The position numbers were made by a program, and so were the translations under genes. A stretch of 64,000 bases of DNA. Origin: Flavobacterium sp. N502540. GTDB taxonomy: Bacteria > Bacteroidota > Bacteroidia > Flavobacteriales > Flavobacteriaceae. Below the pieces are notes generated by a model, which was not told the origin of the DNA, did no database searches, and worked only from the letters and a program-made list of their open reading frames with translations. The stretch's first letter is position 1, and the number at the start of each line of letters is the position of its first letter. Below, in pieces: positions 61,580 through 64,000 of this stretch. The stretch spans positions 4,898,001 to 4,962,000 of the forward strand of contig NZ_CP110012.1 of assembly GCF_025947365.1 (NCBI RefSeq), read 5' to 3'.

Positions 61580-62494
61580 ATGGCAAAAAAATACAAAAAA
61601 ACAAAAATAAACTACTATCAGATAAAAGTAAATTTAAAAAACGCTCCAACTCAAAAAATTAAAGATGTAAAATCAAAGTTTAAAAAAGCAATTGGCTTTA
61701 AAAATTTAAAAGTCCAATTTATTGACCAGGGAGATGGGACTGTTTCTGCTATAGAATCAAGAGAAATAAATGTTAGATATTTAGGCGGTGCTTTAGTATA
61801 CACCCAAGAGAAAAACATTCCTCCAAAATGGAATCAAGAAAATAAAAAGCTAGAAGCAATAAATATTAATGGCTTTAATGGATTAGGTTATGATGCTGCT
61901 TTTTTTTATGATTCTGAGAATATGATTATTGCTATTGAAAGTAAAGTACCTGGTCCAACACTAGAATCATTTTGTAATTTATTAAGACAAAATTTTACAC
62001 TACCAAATTTTGAAATAATTGTAGTAACTTCAACAAATGACTATGAAAAATTCTTGAATTCTAAGGGTGTTAGAAATTTAGAAATAAAAATGCTCAGTTT
62101 AGATAATGTTCCTGAAAAAAAATCCAAAATTAGAGGAGTAATGGAAACAAAAGATCTAGTTGATACTATCGAGGGATCATATATAGACGTAAAAATTGCA
62201 GCTGGAAGCGACCGAAATAAGCTTTTAAATTTTAATGCTATAAAACAATTAGCAAATTTTGCAGTTACATCAGCCGGTTTCAAACATGAAGTTACAAAGT
62301 TTAAAGTTGATATTGTAGATTTAGATTCTGGCAAAGTAGAACCGATAGATTTAATCACCAATCGAATTTTTGATTATATACAAGTCGAACAAGTTACTAC
62401 TATAAATAAATTTTCTATTACTGAAAAAATCACTCAAATTGAAGGCTTTTATCTAAAAAGAAGACCCAAGCTAGATAAAGCATATAGAATTTAA
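61580..62494 (+). CDS. RexA-like candidate (304-residue soluble protein), first gene of a three-gene cassette
   Basis: A soluble, lysine-rich protein not assigned with certainty to a family. The order of elements is a short N-terminal strand (KINYYQIKV), a strand pair near 43-75, a hydrophobic block AAFFYDSENMIIAIESKVPGP with a GPT motif at 125-127, another strand-helix set near 143-175, and a C-terminal helical part. Phage lambda RexA has, as I recall it, a comparable length (279) and a V-x-G-P-T segment in a similar place. DUF6731 is an alternative label. It is followed six bases later by a four-helix membrane protein, matching the rexA-rexB order. Codons are AT-richer than in neighbours. 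No function is proven. Confidence 0.6.
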   Translation: MAKKYKKTKINYYQIKVNLKNAPTQKIKDVKSKFKKAIGFKNLKVQFIDQGDGTVSAIESREINVRYLGGALVYTQEKNIPPKWNQENKKLEAININGFNGLGYDAAFFYDSENMIIAIESKVPGPTLESFCNLLRQNFTLPNFEIIVVTSTNDYEKFLNSKGVRNLEIKMLSLDNVPEKKSKIRGVMETKDLVDTIEGSYIDVKIAAGSDRNKLLNFNAIKQLANFAVTSAGFKHEVTKFKVDIVDLDSGKVEPIDLITNRIFDYIQVEQVTTINKFSITEKITQIEGFYLKRRPKLDKAYRI

Positions 62495-62500
62495 TCAAAT

Positions 62501-62950
62501 ATGGAATGTAAAAAAAAATATACATTTATTGCCAAATGGGAAATGAATTACCCAATCATTATTTCTATCATATTACTATTCTTTTTTCTTTTATTCGGAA
62601 GCAATATAAAATTTAACTTTATTGATTTAGTAGAAGTAAATATGTCACTTTTTGGAATACTAATTGGTTTTTTAATTACCGTTTTAACAATAATCAATTC
62701 ACTAGACAATCAATACATTAGAGCAATTAAAGAAGATTCCGAAACATTTAATCTTTTCAAATCTTATTTAACAAATTCTATCTGGCTTTCATTTTTCACC
62801 CTGATAGTTGGAGTTTTATATATATTTATGTTTTCATCATGTAACTTTCCTATCAAAGATTTTTCTGAAATCGTTATTTTCTTTATCACAACATGGTCAC
62901 TCATAAGCTGTTATCGTTTCATTAGTGCATTTGTAAAAATTGCAATATAA
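62501..62950 (+). CDS. RexB-like candidate (149-residue, four-helix membrane protein)
   Basis: Four predicted helices at about 17-33, 48-66, 90-111 and 122-145. A short charged loop with an IKE motif (RAIKEDSETF) lies between helices two and three. Lambda RexB is 144 residues with four helices, and as recalled it has the same pattern of a helix ending in LT followed by a charged IREYG loop. Similarity is in topology and a few residues, not measured by alignment. It would be an ion-conducting effector if the analogy holds. It is tightly coupled to the upstream gene and 47 bases from the next. Confidence 0.65.
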   Translation: MECKKKYTFIAKWEMNYPIIISIILLFFFLLFGSNIKFNFIDLVEVNMSLFGILIGFLITVLTIINSLDNQYIRAIKEDSETFNLFKSYLTNSIWLSFFTLIVGVLYIFMFSSCNFPIKDFSEIVIFFITTWSLISCYRFISAFVKIAI

Positions 62951-62997
62951 TTTCAAAACGTTATTATATAATTTAAATAAAAAACAATTTAAACAAA

Positions 62998-63684
62998 ATG
63001 GAAATATATTTAGTTGGATTTATAATTGCTTTATCAGTGTTATTCTTAAAAACTTATATTCAAGAAAAGGCAAAAATCACTGCTTTAAAATCTGAAAATA
63101 AAACATTAATAGAACAAGCTGAAAAAATAAAATCAAAATACAGCAAAGAATTAGAAGAACTTAAAAAAGAACATCAATTAGATATCGCGAAAAGAAAATA
63201 TAAATATGAGAGCAAGAGAGATCAATATGTCTCATTTTTTCAACTTTTAGATCAATTTACTAAAGATAATTCCATTAAAGTGAACGAAAGATTAACGCCT
63301 TTAATAGGAGAGTTTTCGACAAATTATTTAAATGCGCCAGATCAAGAAGCTCAGACAAAAGCAATTACAACATTTAGCACAGAAATTCAAAAATTTACTT
63401 TTGAAGGCAGTCAAGACCTAATGAAAATTAAACAACAAACTAATACAATTAGGATGACTGCAAGTGATAAAGTTATTAAGAAATTAGACATGTTAAATCT
63501 TGCTTTTGAGAAGACAATAGAACAAAGTAATAAGACTATGAATGATTTACCAACACTTATGCTTCATAATGATCAACAAAAAATGCAAGAAAATCAGATT
63601 AAGCTAGAAGAATCTGGGAAGCTTGTTAAAAAATATAACGATGAGCTAATTGCTTTGATGAGGCAGGAATTGGATGAAATATAA
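62998..63684 (+). CDS. Membrane-anchored coiled-coil protein, third gene of the cassette
   Basis: A 228-residue protein with one N-terminal membrane helix (residues about 2-17). A charged coiled coil follows from about 20 to 75 (KITALKSENKTLIEQAEK ... ELEELKKEHQ), then a helical domain to the end. No enzyme motif is seen. It could act as a scaffold or sensor for the two upstream proteins, or be a phage-trigger subunit. Lambda rex has no third gene, so this makes the cassette distinct. Gene spacing and shared AT-rich composition suggest joint acquisition. Confidence 0.65.
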   Translation: MEIYLVGFIIALSVLFLKTYIQEKAKITALKSENKTLIEQAEKIKSKYSKELEELKKEHQLDIAKRKYKYESKRDQYVSFFQLLDQFTKDNSIKVNERLTPLIGEFSTNYLNAPDQEAQTKAITTFSTEIQKFTFEGSQDLMKIKQQTNTIRMTASDKVIKKLDMLNLAFEKTIEQSNKTMNDLPTLMLHNDQQKMQENQIKLEESGKLVKKYNDELIALMRQELDEI

Positions 63685-63721
63685 TTACTATTTTTAACTA
63701 ATTCATAAAAATAATTACAAA

Positions 63722-63747
63722 AAACCTCGACCAAAATCGAGGTTTTT
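63722..63747. terminator. Intrinsic terminator after the cassette
   Basis: Stem AAACCTCGA / TCGAGGTTT with a CCAAAA loop, A-run before and Ts after. It serves the cassette (+) and the convergent small ORF (-). Confidence 0.82.
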
Positions 63748-63761
63748 CCATTTTATAAACT

Positions 63762-63917
63762 CTACTCCTCACATAAATAAGGATTCAAAATCTCCGCCAA
63801 TTCATTGAGCCAATAAAAGCTGTTTTCCAGACTGGTTCTTTCTTTTTCAAGAATTTCATGTTCTCTGATGACTCCTAAAGCAAGTATGTGATTGGCTTGT
63901 CTTATGGCCTTTGCCAT
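63762..63917 (-). CDS. Small ORF of 51 residues, possibly a gene remnant
   Basis: ATG at 63917 gives MAKAIRQANHILALGVIREH and 31 further residues ending PYLCEE. The content is amphipathic-helical. The frame upstream is closed by a TAA 14 codons before the ATG. Charge pattern and a terminator at its end suggest it is or was expressed, but it may be the C-terminal remnant of a longer protein disturbed at the repeat-rich edge that follows. No family recognised. Confidence 0.4.
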   Translation of the reverse strand: MAKAIRQANHILALGVIREHEILEKERTSLENSFYWLNELAEILNPYLCEE

Positions 63918-63949
63918 TTCGGTAAGGTCAATTATGTGATATTACATTT

Positions 63950-64000
63950 TTGTCATTTCGACTGGAAGGAGAAATCACACTCGTTGATCGACAAAGATTG
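63950..64000. repeat. Dispersed repeat fragment (TCATTTCGACTGGAAGGAG type), cut by window end
   Basis: The phrase TGTCATTTCGACTGGAAGGA followed by GAAATCACAC and CGACAAAGATTG matches, from memory, a high-copy intergenic repeat of Flavobacterium genomes. Only its start is in the window. Confidence 0.5.

Noticed and set aside
61580..63684. Calling the cassette a prophage remnant
   Set aside because: No integrase, repressor, structural or lysis gene is present, and no att-like direct repeat was seen.

Overview
The window looks like a chromosomal stretch of a Flavobacterium-type member of the Bacteroidota. The pointers are AT-rich DNA, a SusC/SusD outer-membrane pair, several lipoproteins with a Cys right after the signal peptide, LytS/LytTR two-component pairs, little Shine-Dalgarno sequence, and promoter boxes of the Bacteroidota TAnnTTTG type. 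No rRNA, tRNA, CRISPR array, intact insertion sequence or prophage was recognised.

Layout. (1) 1-2850: start of an RND efflux adaptor gene (cut by the window edge), divergent from a LytS/LytTR pair and a DUF3861-like gene. (2) 2967-17626: mixed housekeeping and small genes. These include DUF2024, thioredoxin-like proteins, the PLP-homeostasis protein YggS, an orphan AAA ATPase, an HxlR regulator divergent from a DsbA-family protein, a YhcH/SDR pair, a DUF2911 protein, a YegP-like protein, an XRE regulator, a fructokinase-like kinase, a histone H1-like mini protein and a YcxB-like protein. (3) 17842-46184: a large pectin utilisation locus. (4) 46590-53336: a 2H phosphoesterase, an AraC/SDR pair, an HExxH lipoprotein with a partner, a PepSY-like protein and a DUF4386 protein. 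(5) 53487-61257: a second LytS/LytTR pair divergent from a complete TolC-RND-adaptor efflux operon. (6) 61580-63684: an AT-rich three-gene cassette that resembles phage-exclusion RexA/RexB in size and topology, with a third coiled-coil membrane protein.

How the pectin locus works. A probable ten-gene operon on the minus strand (33435 down to 17842) encodes a GH28 polygalacturonase, SusC, SusD, an esterase, a DUF4861 protein, two GH105 unsaturated-uronyl hydrolases, a PL10 pectate lyase fused to a CE8 pectin methylesterase, a second GH28, and a CE12 rhamnogalacturonan acetylesterase. The intracellular part covers both branches. Unsaturated uronate goes through KduI and KduD to KDG. Galacturonate enters by an ExuT-type carrier and goes through UxaC, UxaB and UxaA to KDG. 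KdgK and KdgA then give pyruvate and glyceraldehyde 3-phosphate. A LacI-family regulator sits in the middle. Three promoters (GH28 operon, kduI, exuT) carry a near-identical palindrome, TGTAATCGATTRCA, placed immediately downstream of the -7 box. A weaker copy lies in front of the regulator gene. This reads as one repressor controlling the whole locus.

The intergenic DNA is rich in short tandem repeats with a period near seven bases (TCTTTAC x19 perfect units, CCTGAAA x9, a 14-mer and an 8-mer). It also holds dispersed palindromes and word-like repeats. These, the Rex-like cassette and the operator set are the main points for follow-up.
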